NCBI GenBank assembly: GCA_016213945.1 | Contig: JACQZF010000004.1 | Coordinates: 1 to 64,000, forward strand | Direction: 5' to 3' | Length of the DNA: 64,000 nt | Origin: Nitrospirota bacterium | GTDB taxonomy: Bacteria; Nitrospirota; Thermodesulfovibrionia; UBA6902 | In this document: piece by piece, positions 26,446 to 35,702 of the stretch | Layout of the letters: each line of letters begins with the position of its first letter | Numbering within the stretch: position 1 is the stretch's first letter | Position numbers and translations under genes: made by a program | Notes under the pieces: generated by a model | Databases searched by the model: none | Told to the model about the DNA's origin: nothing | The model's input: the letters and a program-made list of their open reading frames with translations, nothing else

Positions 26446-27084
26446 TTATCCCCAGCCCTCTTTGCCTAACAGAGGCACAAAGACACAGCCTGTCGATTCT
26501 GTGACAATAATGCCTGATGAGGTCTTTTGTACCAATTGAAGCACCTGTGAATAGCGGCTGCCTACAGGGATCACAAGTCTGCCGCCTGTCTTAAGCTGGC
26601 CGATATAAGCCTGCGGGATCTCCGGGGCACCGGCAGTGACTATGATCCCGTCATACGGCGCCTCCCCGGGCAGCCCCAATGTCCCGTCACTGACAGATAT
26701 CTTTACATTGCCGCAATGAAGTTCATCCAGCGCCTTCTCTGCCTTTAGTGCAAGAGCCGCGATCCTCTCAACTGAAAATACCCTGGATGCAAGCCTTGAC
26801 AAGAGCGCGGTCTGATAACCTGAGCCGGTTCCTATCTCAAGCACCTTTTCATCGCCTTTCAGTCTGAGCAGTTCCGTCATCAGCGCAACCATATACGGCT
26901 GTGATATCGTCTGATCCTCACCGATAGGAAGCGGGCGGTCGTCATATGCCATCTCCTTCAGGTCTTCACTGACAAAGAGATGCCGGGGTATCTCCTCCAT
27001 TGCTGAAAGCACCCGCTCATCTTTTATGCCTCTGGCCCTGAGCTGTGCCTCAACCATCAAGAGGCGTTCTTTTTCATATGCCAT
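26446..27084 (-). CDS. pcm: Protein-L-isoaspartate O-methyltransferase
   Basis: Methylates isoaspartyl residues in damaged proteins to start their repair. The 212-residue protein has the family motifs [20 protein letters not shown] and [15 protein letters not shown], and the SAM-binding [23 protein letters not shown] lies 10 bases before the ATG at 27084; the ATG at 27090 would be only 4 bases from it. pcm lies downstream of surE on the same strand, a pairing common in bacteria, here separated by an oxidoreductase gene and a repeat. Confidence 0.94.
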   Translation of the reverse strand: MAYEKERLLMVEAQLRARGIKDERVLSAMEEIPRHLFVSEDLKEMAYDDRPLPIGEDQTISQPYMVALMTELLRLKGDEKVLEIGTGSGYQTALLSRLASRVFSVERIAALALKAEKALDELHCGNVKISVSDGTLGLPGEAPYDGIIVTAGAPEIPQAYIGQLKTGGRLVIPVGSRYSQVLQLVQKTSSGIIVTESTGCVFVPLLGKEGWG

Positions 27085-27098
27085 AAACATCTTCCTGC

Positions 27099-27165
27099 TG
27101 TCATTCCGACTTGTTCGGAATCGTTACTTTTTATAAATATTGATTCCCGACAAGCGGGAATGACA
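27099..27165. repeat. Paired palindromic repeat, copy G
   Basis: Left arm 27099-27122 (TTCCGA, CTTGT, TCGGAA) and right arm 27142-27165 (TTCCCG, ACAAG, CGGGAA) with a 19-base spacer. Each arm keeps a perfect hairpin with its own compensated base changes. It lies between the oxidoreductase gene and pcm and is the last family member seen in the window. Confidence 0.88.
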
Positions 27166-27194
27166 CAACTGAAATTGCCATTAATATTGTTGTC

Positions 27195-28586
27195 TTATGC
27201 CTTTGTGCCTATTCTTCCAAGTATCTCTCTTGCAGCAATTACGCCGGATGCTGAAGACTGGATAAGCCCCCTGCTGACGCCTGCGCCGTCGCCGACAGCA
27301 AAGAGGTTCCTGATCTCTGTCTCAAGGTTGGAGTCAAGTTTGATCTGCCTGGAATAGAACTTCACCTCCACACCATATAGAAGAGTGTCGTCACTGTTAA
27401 CGCCGGGCGCAATCTTATCCATGGCCTCAAGCATCTCAAGGATGTCGGATACATACCGGTACGGCAGCGCAAAACTGAGGTCTCCCGGCGTAGCTTCTGA
27501 AAGGGTCGGCTTCACACGGCCATCTGATATCCTCTTTACATTCGACCTCCGTCCGGCATGAAGATCGCCAAGCCTCTGAAGTATTATCCCCCTGCCGAGA
27601 AGGTTGGTAAGATACGCTATGCTCCTTCCGTAAAGATGCGGCTCGTCAAAAGGTTCTGTGAAGCTGGTGCTTACAAGTATTGCAAAGTTAGTGTTCTCCG
27701 TCTTCTTCTTTGAATAGCTGTGGCCGTTCACTGTCCAGATGCCCTTGACATATTCCTTTACCACCTCGCCGTAAGGATTAACGCAGAAGGTCCTTGCCCT
27801 GTCATTGAACGTCTTTGATTGAAAGATGAGTTTAGGCTCATATACGACCTCTGTTAAAGGACTCATAACGTCTGCCGGAAGTTCGACCCTGACGCCTATA
27901 TCAACCGGATTTTTTAATAAGGAGAGCCCCATCGCCCTCGCCTGCTCTTCAAGCCATAGCGCGCCTTCCCTGCCCGGTGCGATAACCACAAAATCAGAAT
28001 GAAAGATATCTCCGCCCTTTGTCTTGACCCCGACGGCCTTATCTTTTTCAAACAGGATAGAAGTGACATCTTCTGAAAAGATGATATCAATATTTGAATT
28101 CAGCGCGAGCTTCATGTTTTTCAGGACAGACGGACACATGTCTGTGCCTATGTGCCTTATCTTTGAAGGGATGAGGGTGAGGCCGTTTGCCGAGGCGAGC
28201 CTCTTCAGATCTTCAACCTTGCCGGCATCATCTCCATAAACCTTTGATGGAGCGCCATACTTCACATATATGTCATCCACATATTTCAAGAGTTCATCTA
28301 ATGCGCGGCTGTCAATATACCGCAAAAGGTTTCCGCCTGTATCTTTTGACAAGGTCAGCTTGCCGTCACTGAATGCGCCCGCTCCTCCCCATCCGCATAA
28401 GAGACTGCATTGAGGGCATTCATTGCAGAAGATGCCTTTGGTTCCTGAAGGGCATATCCTCTTTTCCAGTTCCCTGCCCTTTTCAATGAGCAGGATTTTG
28501 ATCCCCCTGCCTGAAGAGACAAGTTCCAGCGCGGCAAAAATACCGGCAGGGCCTGCGCCGACAATTATCACATCATAATTCTTCAT
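27195..28586 (-). CDS. FAD-dependent dehydrogenase (COG2509-like)
   Basis: A 463-residue flavoprotein. The N-terminal dinucleotide-binding motif is IIVGAGPAGIFAALELV. It is followed by a conserved cysteine-rich segment (KRICPSGTKGIFCNECPQCS, then LLCGWGGAGAFSDGKL) and a C-terminal FAD motif NLFAVGDGAGVSRGLIQSSA. This is the layout of the widespread COG2509 'uncharacterised FAD-dependent dehydrogenase' family, whose substrate is unknown. The Cys-x2-Cys pairs might hold a metal or iron-sulfur centre. It starts 6 bases after surE. Confidence 0.88.
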   Translation of the reverse strand: MKNYDVIIVGAGPAGIFAALELVSSGRGIKILLIEKGRELEKRICPSGTKGIFCNECPQCSLLCGWGGAGAFSDGKLTLSKDTGGNLLRYIDSRALDELLKYVDDIYVKYGAPSKVYGDDAGKVEDLKRLASANGLTLIPSKIRHIGTDMCPSVLKNMKLALNSNIDIIFSEDVTSILFEKDKAVGVKTKGGDIFHSDFVVIAPGREGALWLEEQARAMGLSLLKNPVDIGVRVELPADVMSPLTEVVYEPKLIFQSKTFNDRARTFCVNPYGEVVKEYVKGIWTVNGHSYSKKKTENTNFAILVSTSFTEPFDEPHLYGRSIAYLTNLLGRGIILQRLGDLHAGRRSNVKRISDGRVKPTLSEATPGDLSFALPYRYVSDILEMLEAMDKIAPGVNSDDTLLYGVEVKFYSRQIKLDSNLETEIRNLFAVGDGAGVSRGLIQSSASGVIAAREILGRIGTKA

Positions 28587-28592
28587 AACTTT

Positions 28593-29360
28593 TCAAACTT
28601 TCCAATTATTTTTAATAAACTTAAGCGCCTTGTAGTTCGTCATATCAAGATGCACCGGAGTGACAGAGACAGATCCGTTATTAACAGCTTCAAAGTCAGT
28701 CTCCTCACCCGGCTCCCATATCGGCATGCCGCCGCCTATCCAATAATGCTTTTTACCCCTTGGATCAGACAATTCCTGGATGGAACTGTCATATACCCTC
28801 TTGCCCTGCTTCGTGAACTTCACACCCTTTATTTTTAATATATCCGGAACATTTATATTCAGCAGGGTATCTTTGGGCAGCCCTTTTTTAAAAACTATGC
28901 CTGCGTATTCAACAGCAATGTCAGCCGCCTGCCTGAATCTTGCGGGCTTGATATTAAGGCCTCCGTTGCTCTGAGGGTCGATAGCTAAAGATATTGCAAT
29001 AGATGGGATGCCGAGAAGCGTCCCCTCCATCGCGGCAGCCACAGTGCCTGAGTAGGTGACATCATCACCGAGGTTTCCGCCGTGGTTTATCCCGGAAACA
29101 AGTATATCCGGCTTCCGGGGAAGAAGCTTGTTAACACCAATGATAACGCAGTCGGTCGGAGTCCCGTTGATTGAAAATTTATTTTTACCTGTCCTGGCGG
29201 ACTTAAGAGGCCTGTGAAGTGTCAGCGCATGAGCAACCGCGCTCTGCTCAGTCTCAGGCGCAACAATATAAACATCACCCAGAGATCCCAGCGCTTTTGA
29301 AAGGGCTTTGATCCCGGCAGAAGAGATGCCGTCATCATTTGTTACAAGAATAAGAGGCAT
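28593..29360 (-). CDS. surE: 5'/3'-nucleotidase SurE
   Basis: Metal-dependent phosphatase acting on nucleoside monophosphates, associated with stationary-phase survival. The metal-binding motif ILVTNDDGISSAGI is at the N-terminus, and SGINHGGNLGDDVTYSGTVA with AAMEGTLLGIPSIAIS follows near residue 90. The 255-residue length is standard. It overlaps the upstream lipoprotein stop by one base and is followed closely by the FAD dehydrogenase. Confidence 0.95.
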   Translation of the reverse strand: MPLILVTNDDGISSAGIKALSKALGSLGDVYIVAPETEQSAVAHALTLHRPLKSARTGKNKFSINGTPTDCVIIGVNKLLPRKPDILVSGINHGGNLGDDVTYSGTVAAAMEGTLLGIPSIAISLAIDPQSNGGLNIKPARFRQAADIAVEYAGIVFKKGLPKDTLLNINVPDILKIKGVKFTKQGKRVYDSSIQELSDPRGKKHYWIGGGMPIWEPGEETDFEAVNNGSVSVTPVHLDMTNYKALKFIKNNWKV

Positions 29361-29794
29361 TATTTAATTTTATCAGAAGAGGTGCGCGACATAATATCAT
29401 CCCAGTTCTGTTCTACCTTCATCTTTACAACCTTCTTGCCGTTTCTGCCCATTACAACAGCCCTCACCTCATTGCCCCTGGGATCGGTCATCACATTTCG
29501 TTCCACTTGCAGAACTCCGTTACTGTCGGTCACATGAACGAACTGGCTGTCACTCCACCAGTATTCCAGCCTTACATCAGCATCAGGCACAGGGTTCCCG
29601 CCACAGCTGACCTTCAATCTTACGATGACCTCCAGGTCTCTCCTGATCACCCCTCCTGTATACCCGGTCATCATATTTACATTCAAATTCTTCTTCGGGC
29701 AGTCAACCGGCCTGATCATGGGCCCGGAATCACATCCTGCAGCAATGAAAAAAAAGAGAAGCAAAATTAGTGATGATCTATGAAAACGGTTCAT
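29360..29794 (-). CDS. Predicted lipoprotein with Ig-like fold
   Basis: The N-terminus MNRFHRSSLILLLFFFIAAG followed by Cys is a type II signal peptide, so the mature protein begins at about Cys21. The remaining 120 residues are beta-rich (GGNPVPDADVRLEYWWSDSQ, VTDSNGVLQVERNVMTDPRG) and suggest one carboxypeptidase-regulatory or Ig-like domain. The start at 29794 is chosen because it places the signal peptide correctly; an upstream in-frame ATG would add 15 hydrophobic residues. Function unknown. Confidence 0.78.
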   Translation of the reverse strand: MNRFHRSSLILLLFFFIAAGCDSGPMIRPVDCPKKNLNVNMMTGYTGGVIRRDLEVIVRLKVSCGGNPVPDADVRLEYWWSDSQFVHVTDSNGVLQVERNVMTDPRGNEVRAVVMGRNGKKVVKMKVEQNWDDIMSRTSSDKIK

Positions 29795-29868
29795 AATGAT
29801 CGTATTTATAAAGATGATAATTCCCTTGACAAAATGCACATGACTTCAGAATGGTATCAAGGGATCTT

Positions 29869-31086
29869 TTATGACTCAGCTATGTCATCTGAATGGCAGA
29901 CACGGTTCCTGCCTGATGACCTTGCTTTATTCAATGCCTTGTCAGCGCTGATTATTACGGATTTCCAGTTTGTGATATGTTCTTTATCAAAGGCGGAAAC
30001 TCCGAAGCTCATGGTTAAAATACCTCTGTCAGCGCCTTTGTGCTCAATATTAAGAGACTCGATATCTCTTCTGAGCCTTTCAGCAACAAAAGACGTCTCC
30101 TTCAGGTTCTGATGACTGGCGATGATCAGTATCTCCCTGCCGCTTCTTCTGAAGACATCATCTGAATACCTGAGAGAGTTGTTTATTCTGTCTGCTACAA
30201 ACTTGATAATGTTGTTTCCCTGAACATGGCCGTATGAATTAACATAGTTGTCAAAATCATCGACATCACAAATTATAATTCCATAGTTCTGTCCATATCT
30301 GCTGTATTTGTGGTGTATCTTCTTTATGGCATTATACAGATCGATAGATGTGCTCGTCGTTATCAGCGGATCGGTATAAATGATCTGGGAGCAGCGAAAA
30401 GCTATCCCGAAGAAAGCGCCCTCTGCAATAAATTTAAAGCCGTCTTCAGCTATGCGAAGCCACATGCTGACCGAACCAGCCAATGAACTATCTTTAATAA
30501 GAAAGAAGATAATATCGTTCCTGTTGGTTATCACGTCCAGCAGTACCATTATGTATAGAAAAGTGAAGGCCCATTTCAGGTAAGGCAGAGCAGACACATA
30601 TTTTTTTAATCCGTCGCGGTAGTGATAGATCACAAACATGCCTGTCAAGCCGTACAATAAAATGATAAGGTCATCGATCCTGTCAGTAAATCCGGTTTCT
30701 CTTATCTGAAAAACCTCATGAATAAGATAATCCGTCTTCTCATGGATCTCAAAGACCTCGTCAAATGCAAGAAAGAGAAATCCAAGTGAGATGAATAACC
30801 ATACTACATGCTTTGCCTTGAGGGCGCGAAGATTGAATGATACCTCATGTATCCTGAATATTCCCCAGGAGTATCCCGAAACAGCAAGAAGCTGGATAAA
30901 GGAAAAACCCGTAAGGAGTTCGCCTTCCTTAAAAGGCTTTTCCATATCTCCGACAGACTTCCCATAGAAAAGAGCTACGATTACCGCAATGACCTCAAAC
31001 AAGAGAAAATAAACAAAACGGCGGTGCATCGATACTGCGTGGATCGAATCGTTTTTGCCTGGTGAAAATTCTGTCAGGGTTTTCAT
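29869..31086 (-). CDS. Membrane-anchored GGDEF-like protein with degenerate active site
   Basis: Residues 1-235 contain about six hydrophobic helices (for example FVYFLLFEVIAVIVALFYG and VVWLFISLGFLFLAFDEVF, which is followed by a His-rich EIHEKTDYLIHEV). Residues 240-395 are a GGDEF domain: IIICDVDDFDNYVNSYGH, then FRRSGREILIIA at the active site and TMSFGVSAF. The signature reads Ser-Gly-Arg-Glu-Ile (residues 315-319) instead of Gly-Gly-Asp-Glu-Phe, so cyclase activity is doubtful. It may be a receptor or a variant enzyme. It is divergent from the MFS transporter gene. Confidence 0.85.
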   Translation of the reverse strand: MKTLTEFSPGKNDSIHAVSMHRRFVYFLLFEVIAVIVALFYGKSVGDMEKPFKEGELLTGFSFIQLLAVSGYSWGIFRIHEVSFNLRALKAKHVVWLFISLGFLFLAFDEVFEIHEKTDYLIHEVFQIRETGFTDRIDDLIILLYGLTGMFVIYHYRDGLKKYVSALPYLKWAFTFLYIMVLLDVITNRNDIIFFLIKDSSLAGSVSMWLRIAEDGFKFIAEGAFFGIAFRCSQIIYTDPLITTSTSIDLYNAIKKIHHKYSRYGQNYGIIICDVDDFDNYVNSYGHVQGNNIIKFVADRINNSLRYSDDVFRRSGREILIIASHQNLKETSFVAERLRRDIESLNIEHKGADRGILTMSFGVSAFDKEHITNWKSVIISADKALNKARSSGRNRVCHSDDIAES

Positions 31087-31157
31087 ATAAGAAAAGAAAG
31101 TAAACCAGCCGCTCTATTTTATTATATACTATATCAAATCGGCTAAAACCATGGGTT

Positions 31158-32315
31158 ATGTTACATAAAAAAAAGACGATCATTCCGCTTTTATCATGGG
31201 CCTCGTTCGATTTTGCCGAAACGATCTTTTCCGCAAACATCCTCTCTGTCTTCTTCCCGCTCTGGCTTACCAAGGTGCTCGGGGGGGAGCCTTATCACTA
31301 CAGTTACGCCTATTCATCATCATTGTTCGTCTCTGTCATCATGGCTATCTTTATCGGCAGATATGCGGACAAGTTTGCCTTAAGAAAACCGCTCTTTCTC
31401 GCATCAGTCGCCCTTTCAGCGGCAGGCCTCCTGATACTTGCAAGATGCGATACATTATATTCAGCGGTCATTGCATTCTTCTTTGTGAATCTCTTTTACC
31501 AGCAGAGCCTTGTTCTTTACAACTCTCTGCTCACCTCTGTCTCAGATGAAGAGAACAACTCATTCTCATCCGGCATCGGCGTTGGCATCGGTTATGTAGG
31601 CGGCGCGGCAGGACTTTTCCTCATATCAAAGTTCAGCTCAACCGAGACATCTGCTTTCATATTCGTTGCGGCCGCATTTTTTCTCTTTTCGCTTCCCACC
31701 GGATTTTATGTAAAAGAAAAACCGGTTAAGGCAGTTAACGGCGTATCTGTAAGACGCATACTGAAAGACAGGAAATTTCTGTTATTTATACTCTCATGCC
31801 TCTTCCTTACTGAAGCGGCCCATACGATAATAATCTTCATGTCAATATATCTGGACAAGGTCTACAACATGGGCCGCCAGGGCATTGTAGTTGTAATTGC
31901 AACAGCAGCGGTCGTCAGCGCCGCCGGGTCGCCGCTGATAGGCAAGCTCTCTGACAGGGCCGGCGCAAAGAAAGTATTCAATATGCTCTTCCCTGCCTGG
32001 GCGCTCGCTTTCTGCATATTTCCGTTTGTTCCTAAAATATTTGTTTATGTAATGGGAATAACATTCGGGCTTCTGCTGGGAGCTGTCTGGACAACTATCA
32101 GGCCGGTGCTTATTGAGATGTCGCCAAAAGAAGAGGTAGCCACACGCTTCGCGTTTCTTTCCATATCAGAAAGAATGGCAGCCATCATTGGGCCTGTATG
32201 GTGGACCTTTATTGGCCAGATTGTTGATTACAAAACCGCTACATTAAGCCTCGCAATATTTCCGCTGATCGGGTGGCTGATATTCAGTTTTCACAAAAAA
32301 AGCGCCTCAGTATGA
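31158..32315 (+). CDS. MFS transporter (UMF1/Atg22-like)
   Basis: A 385-residue polytopic protein with about 12 hydrophobic helices. The opening LLSWASFDFAETIFSANILS matches the UMF1 family, which begins with a conserved Trp-x-x-Tyr/Phe-Asp-Phe/Trp-Ala segment. MFS loop signatures appear at GRYADKFALRKP and GKLSDRAGAKK. Substrate unknown; related proteins export amino acids or other small molecules. No clear Shine-Dalgarno is seen before the ATG. Confidence 0.85.
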   Translation: MLHKKKTIIPLLSWASFDFAETIFSANILSVFFPLWLTKVLGGEPYHYSYAYSSSLFVSVIMAIFIGRYADKFALRKPLFLASVALSAAGLLILARCDTLYSAVIAFFFVNLFYQQSLVLYNSLLTSVSDEENNSFSSGIGVGIGYVGGAAGLFLISKFSSTETSAFIFVAAAFFLFSLPTGFYVKEKPVKAVNGVSVRRILKDRKFLLFILSCLFLTEAAHTIIIFMSIYLDKVYNMGRQGIVVVIATAAVVSAAGSPLIGKLSDRAGAKKVFNMLFPAWALAFCIFPFVPKIFVYVMGITFGLLLGAVWTTIRPVLIEMSPKEEVATRFAFLSISERMAAIIGPVWWTFIGQIVDYKTATLSLAIFPLIGWLIFSFHKKSASV

Positions 32316-32433
32316 GCCGTTTATTGATTTTTTTAACTCTCTGATTTAAAATACTTTCAACTGTTGCGATATGAAACATTATGAAACATCGTTAACTCAA
32401 TAAATTCAAAATAAAATTCACAGGAAGGATGAA

Positions 32434-33402
32434 ATGCTAAAGAAAATTTTTAAGTGCTCAAAGATCTTTTTGCCGTTGTTACTTCTTTTAGTATTTGCAG
32501 TTGGTGTTGCGGATGTATTTGCGTCAGACCCTCAGGCAGCGGTTGCTGAGACTTCGCAGCATGCATGGTGGTTCTGGCCTTTGATCCTGCTGGTTCTCTC
32601 ATTTTTCCTTGGAGTCTTCGCTGTTCTCGCAGGTGTCGGAGGCGGCGTGCTGTATGTGCCGATCGTCAGCGGATTCCTGCCATTCCATCTTGACTTCGTA
32701 AGAGGCGCCGGTTTGATAGTCGCCCTTGCGGGAGCCCTTGCCGCAGGCCCTGGCCTGCTCAGAAAAGGCATGGCTGACCTGAGGCTGGCAATGCCGATGG
32801 CGCTCATCGCGTCTTCCAGCGCTATCGTGGGCGCCATGATAGGCCTCGCTCTTCCAACAAACATCGTACAGACAATGCTTGGAGTAACCATTCTTCTTAT
32901 TGTTGTCATTATAATAATGGCTAAAAAATCAGAATATCCGAATGTTCAAAAGCCTGACAAACTGTCCCAGACATTAAGGATCATGGGCGTCTATTATGAA
33001 CCGACCTTAAAAGAAGAGGTCAACTGGAAGATACACAGGACTGCGACAGGTTTGATGCTTTTTGTAATTATAGGCGTAATGGCCGGCATGTTCGGCCTCG
33101 GAGCGGGATGGGCGAATGTCCCGGTACTGAACCTTGTCCTTGGCGCCCCGATCAAAATATCAGTTGCAACCAGCAAATTCCTTTTATCAATAACCGATAC
33201 ATCAGCCGCCTGGATATATCTGAATAACGGGGCAGTGCTTCCTCTAATGGTCGTACCATCTGTAATAGGCATAATGTTAGGATCGCTCGTCGGTGTCAGG
33301 GTGCTGGCTGTTACAAAGCCAAAGGTGATCAGGATAATGGTTATATTAGTTCTCGGAATTGCCGGCCTTAAAGCGCTTTCCAAAGGCCTGGGAATAGGGT
33401 AA
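32434..33402 (+). CDS. TauE/SafE-family sulfite/organosulfur exporter
   Basis: A 322-residue membrane protein of the TauE/SafE (DUF81) family. The N-terminal hydrophobic segment (about residues 10-30) may be a signal or first helix. Two inverted repeats of the family then follow: FLGVFAVLAGVGGGVLYVPI, and after a cytoplasmic loop (about residues 160-200) GMFGLGAGWANVPVLNLVLG. Known members export sulfite, sulfoacetate or related anions; the substrate here is not defined. AGGAAGGA precedes the ATG. It forms a unit with the next two genes. Confidence 0.9.
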   Translation: MLKKIFKCSKIFLPLLLLLVFAVGVADVFASDPQAAVAETSQHAWWFWPLILLVLSFFLGVFAVLAGVGGGVLYVPIVSGFLPFHLDFVRGAGLIVALAGALAAGPGLLRKGMADLRLAMPMALIASSSAIVGAMIGLALPTNIVQTMLGVTILLIVVIIIMAKKSEYPNVQKPDKLSQTLRIMGVYYEPTLKEEVNWKIHRTATGLMLFVIIGVMAGMFGLGAGWANVPVLNLVLGAPIKISVATSKFLLSITDTSAAWIYLNNGAVLPLMVVPSVIGIMLGSLVGVRVLAVTKPKVIRIMVILVLGIAGLKALSKGLGIG

Positions 33403-33450
33403 AAAAAGTCAGGAATCAACATAATAGATTATTAAAAAAAGGGGGATTAT

Positions 33451-33867
33451 ATGGCTTCGGAAGCTACAGAAGAACAAGTATTATATGCAAACATTCTTAA
33501 CAAGGGTATGATCCTTGGCCTCATCGGGCTTGTTGTCTCATTTACCGTATACGCTTTAGGCATATTAGAACCGATAATCCCTATTGATCAGGTACAGAAC
33601 TATTGGAATCTCCCGGGCGGGGTTGCGGAATATCTGGAAAAAACAGGCATACATACCGGATGGGCATGGGCAGGGAATCTCAATCACGGCGATATGCTCA
33701 ACTTTCTGCCTATAGCTTTTCTCTCATTCCTGACCATTATCTGCTACCTCGCTATCCTTCCGGGGCTTATCCGCAAGAAGGACACAGCTTACATAATATT
33801 TGCGCTAATTGAGGTAATCGTACTTGCCGGAGCTTCATCAGGATTGCTTAACGCAGGAGGCCACTAA
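33451..33867 (+). CDS. Small membrane protein of the TauE operon (DUF1634-like)
   Basis: A 138-residue protein with three hydrophobic helices (about residues 17-41, 86-107, 112-132). Between the first two is a polar loop of about 40 residues rich in Trp, Gly and His (NLPGGVAEYLEKTGIHTGWA). DUF1634-like proteins are commonly encoded beside TauE/SafE exporters and may be accessory subunits; the assignment is tentative. GGGGGA precedes the ATG. The gene ends one base before the universal stress protein ATG. Confidence 0.7.
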   Translation: MASEATEEQVLYANILNKGMILGLIGLVVSFTVYALGILEPIIPIDQVQNYWNLPGGVAEYLEKTGIHTGWAWAGNLNHGDMLNFLPIAFLSFLTIICYLAILPGLIRKKDTAYIIFALIEVIVLAGASSGLLNAGGH

Positions 33868-33868
33868 T

Positions 33869-34315
33869 ATGTCAGATACATGCCCAATAACCGGATTAAA
33901 AAATATCCTTATAGCGATTGACGGTTCGCCATGCAGCGAAAAGGCCTTGCTTGAGTCTATCAACCTTGCTAAATCGTGCGGCACAAAGCTCCACATCATG
34001 ACTGTTGTCGAGGTCAATGATGAATACGAAGCGCTTGCCCCGCAAATCGTTGAGAAGGCGGACAAAGAGGCAAAAATGTTCCTTGATGCCGCAAAGACCT
34101 GCGCTGAGCGCGAAAAAGTATCATGCAATATCATTGTGCACCGCGGAGAAGATCCCGCCCACTTCATTGTTGAAGAAGCGGAAAGGCTGAAGGCTGACAT
34201 GATCGTCATGGGCAAGCATGGCAGGAAAAAGGTGCTCAGGAAGCTCTTCATCGGCAGCGTCACAGCAAAGGTTGTCTCCCATGCCGGCTGCAAGGTCATG
34301 ATCGTCCCGAACTAA
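33869..34315 (+). CDS. Universal stress protein (UspA family)
   Basis: A 148-residue single USP domain: KNILIAIDGSPCSEKALLES at the N-terminus and the ATP-binding motif GKHGRKKVLRKLFIGSVTAK near the C-terminus. The Gly-x2-Gly-x9-Gly-Ser pattern predicts nucleotide binding. The ATG at 33869 has AGGAGG 8 bases upstream inside the end of the preceding gene; an upstream in-frame ATG lies within that gene and is less likely. A terminator follows directly, so this is the last gene of the TauE unit. Confidence 0.93.
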   Translation: MSDTCPITGLKNILIAIDGSPCSEKALLESINLAKSCGTKLHIMTVVEVNDEYEALAPQIVEKADKEAKMFLDAAKTCAEREKVSCNIIVHRGEDPAHFIVEEAERLKADMIVMGKHGRKKVLRKLFIGSVTAKVVSHAGCKVMIVPN

Positions 34316-34347
34316 GCATCAATATCCATAAAAATATCAGATCAGAA

Positions 34348-34376
34348 AATGCCCCGTTCATCGGGGCATTTTTTTT
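34348..34376 (+). terminator. Rho-independent terminator after the TauE-DUF1634-Usp operon
   Basis: AATGCCCCG, a five-base loop TTCAT, and CGGGGCATT, followed by an uninterrupted T tract. It is the clearest intrinsic terminator in the window. Confidence 0.93.
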
Positions 34377-34384
34377 GCTATAAT
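34376..34384 (+). promoter_or_regulatory. Extended -10 promoter of nhaD
   Basis: TGC followed by a perfect TATAAT (34379-34384) begins at the end of the terminator T tract. The -35 region falls inside the terminator stem and is poor. This gives nhaD transcription independent of the upstream operon, with a leader of about 20 bases containing AAGGAGG. Confidence 0.5.
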
Positions 34385-34412
34385 CACTCTAACGCAAAGG
34401 AGGGCTCAAACC

Positions 34413-35693
34413 ATGATGATCATGACAGCAGTAATTTTCGTGCTCTGCTATGCGATTATCGCGCTTGAGTACCCCCTCAAGATCAACAAGTCAGCCACAG
34501 CGCTGATAGCAGCAGGCCTGATGTGGACCCTGTACTCCTTCGCAAGCCCGCTGGGCGTGCACGCAGTAACCGGACAGCTCACTGAAAAGCTTGCCGAAAC
34601 AGCCGCAATCGTATTCTTCCTTATCGGCGCTATGACCATCGTCGAGGTGACCGACGCCCACGGCGGTTTTGAGGTCATCACCTCACGCATAAAGGCCACA
34701 AAGATGACAAGCCTGCTCTGGATCATAGGCTTCATTACTTTCTTCCTCTCTGCCATTCTTGACAACATGACGACAACTATCGTAATGGCAGCCCTTATGA
34801 AGCGACTTCTCAAAGATAATAAAGAACGCATCTTCTTCGCCGGCATTATCGTAATTGCCGCCAATGCCGGCGGCGCCTGGTCTCCGATGGGCGACGTGAC
34901 CACGACCATGCTGTGGATCGGCGGACAGATCACAACAGGCAAAATCATGCAGGGCGTATTCATTGCTTCGGTAATCAATATGATGGTTCCGCTTATTATC
35001 GCCTCCTTCATGCTCAAAGGCAGCGTCGTGTCTCCCGAAAAAGATGGCCATGCCTCAGTTGCCACATCTCAGTTCGAAAAGAACCTGATGTTCTTTATGG
35101 GGATGGGCTGCCTGATCTTTGTTCCTGTCTTCAAGGCTGTTACGCATCTGCCCCCATATCTCGGCATACTGCTGGCGCTTGGGGTGCTTTGGCTGGTCGG
35201 CGAGCTGCTGCACCGGAACAAGCCCGAAGAGGATTTCGAGAGCCTCACATTGGCCAAAGCCCTCAGGAGGATTGATATGGCATCGGTGGTCTTCTTCATC
35301 GGCATCCTTCTCGCAGTGGCTTCTCTTTCAGCCAACGGCATGCTCCCGGCTCTGGCGCAGTGGCTTGATGTCAAACTCGGGAACCAGTCCTTGATCGTAA
35401 TTGTCATCGGCCTTGTCTCCGCCATCGTTGATAACATTCCTCTGGTTGCCGCTTCCATGGGAATGTACCCGCTTGCGCAATTCCCGACAGATTCTTTTAT
35501 CTGGGAATTTTTGGCATACTGCGCCGGCACCGGCGGTTCTATCCTCATTATTGGTTCAGCTGCCGGAGTTGCCGCAATGGGGCTCGAAAAGATCGAGTTC
35601 TTCTGGTATGCCAGACGCATCGGCCCGCTCGCACTGATAGGATATTTATCCGGTGCAACGGCTTATCTTATCCAATACAGACTGTTGCACTGA
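34413..35693 (+). CDS. nhaD: NhaD-type Na+/H+ antiporter
   Basis: A 426-residue polytopic protein of the NhaD/ion-transporter superfamily. Features include FVLCYAIIALEYPLKINKSA at the N-terminus, FLSAILDNMTTTIVMAALM, NAGGAWSPMGDVTTTMLWIG and SAIVDNIPLVAASMGMYPL, where the paired Asp-Asn motifs are those of NhaD ion sites. It exchanges Na+ (or Li+) for protons across the inner membrane. A second ATG one codon in is possible. AAAGGAGGG lies about 9 bases upstream. Confidence 0.93.
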   Translation: MMIMTAVIFVLCYAIIALEYPLKINKSATALIAAGLMWTLYSFASPLGVHAVTGQLTEKLAETAAIVFFLIGAMTIVEVTDAHGGFEVITSRIKATKMTSLLWIIGFITFFLSAILDNMTTTIVMAALMKRLLKDNKERIFFAGIIVIAANAGGAWSPMGDVTTTMLWIGGQITTGKIMQGVFIASVINMMVPLIIASFMLKGSVVSPEKDGHASVATSQFEKNLMFFMGMGCLIFVPVFKAVTHLPPYLGILLALGVLWLVGELLHRNKPEEDFESLTLAKALRRIDMASVVFFIGILLAVASLSANGMLPALAQWLDVKLGNQSLIVIVIGLVSAIVDNIPLVAASMGMYPLAQFPTDSFIWEFLAYCAGTGGSILIIGSAAGVAAMGLEKIEFFWYARRIGPLALIGYLSGATAYLIQYRLLH

Positions 35694-35702
35694 GCCATTG
35701 AA

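Noticed and set aside
34448-35620. Long reading frames antisense to nhaD
   Set aside because: They mirror the codon pattern of nhaD, have no domain or ribosome site, and nhaD is clearly the coding strand.
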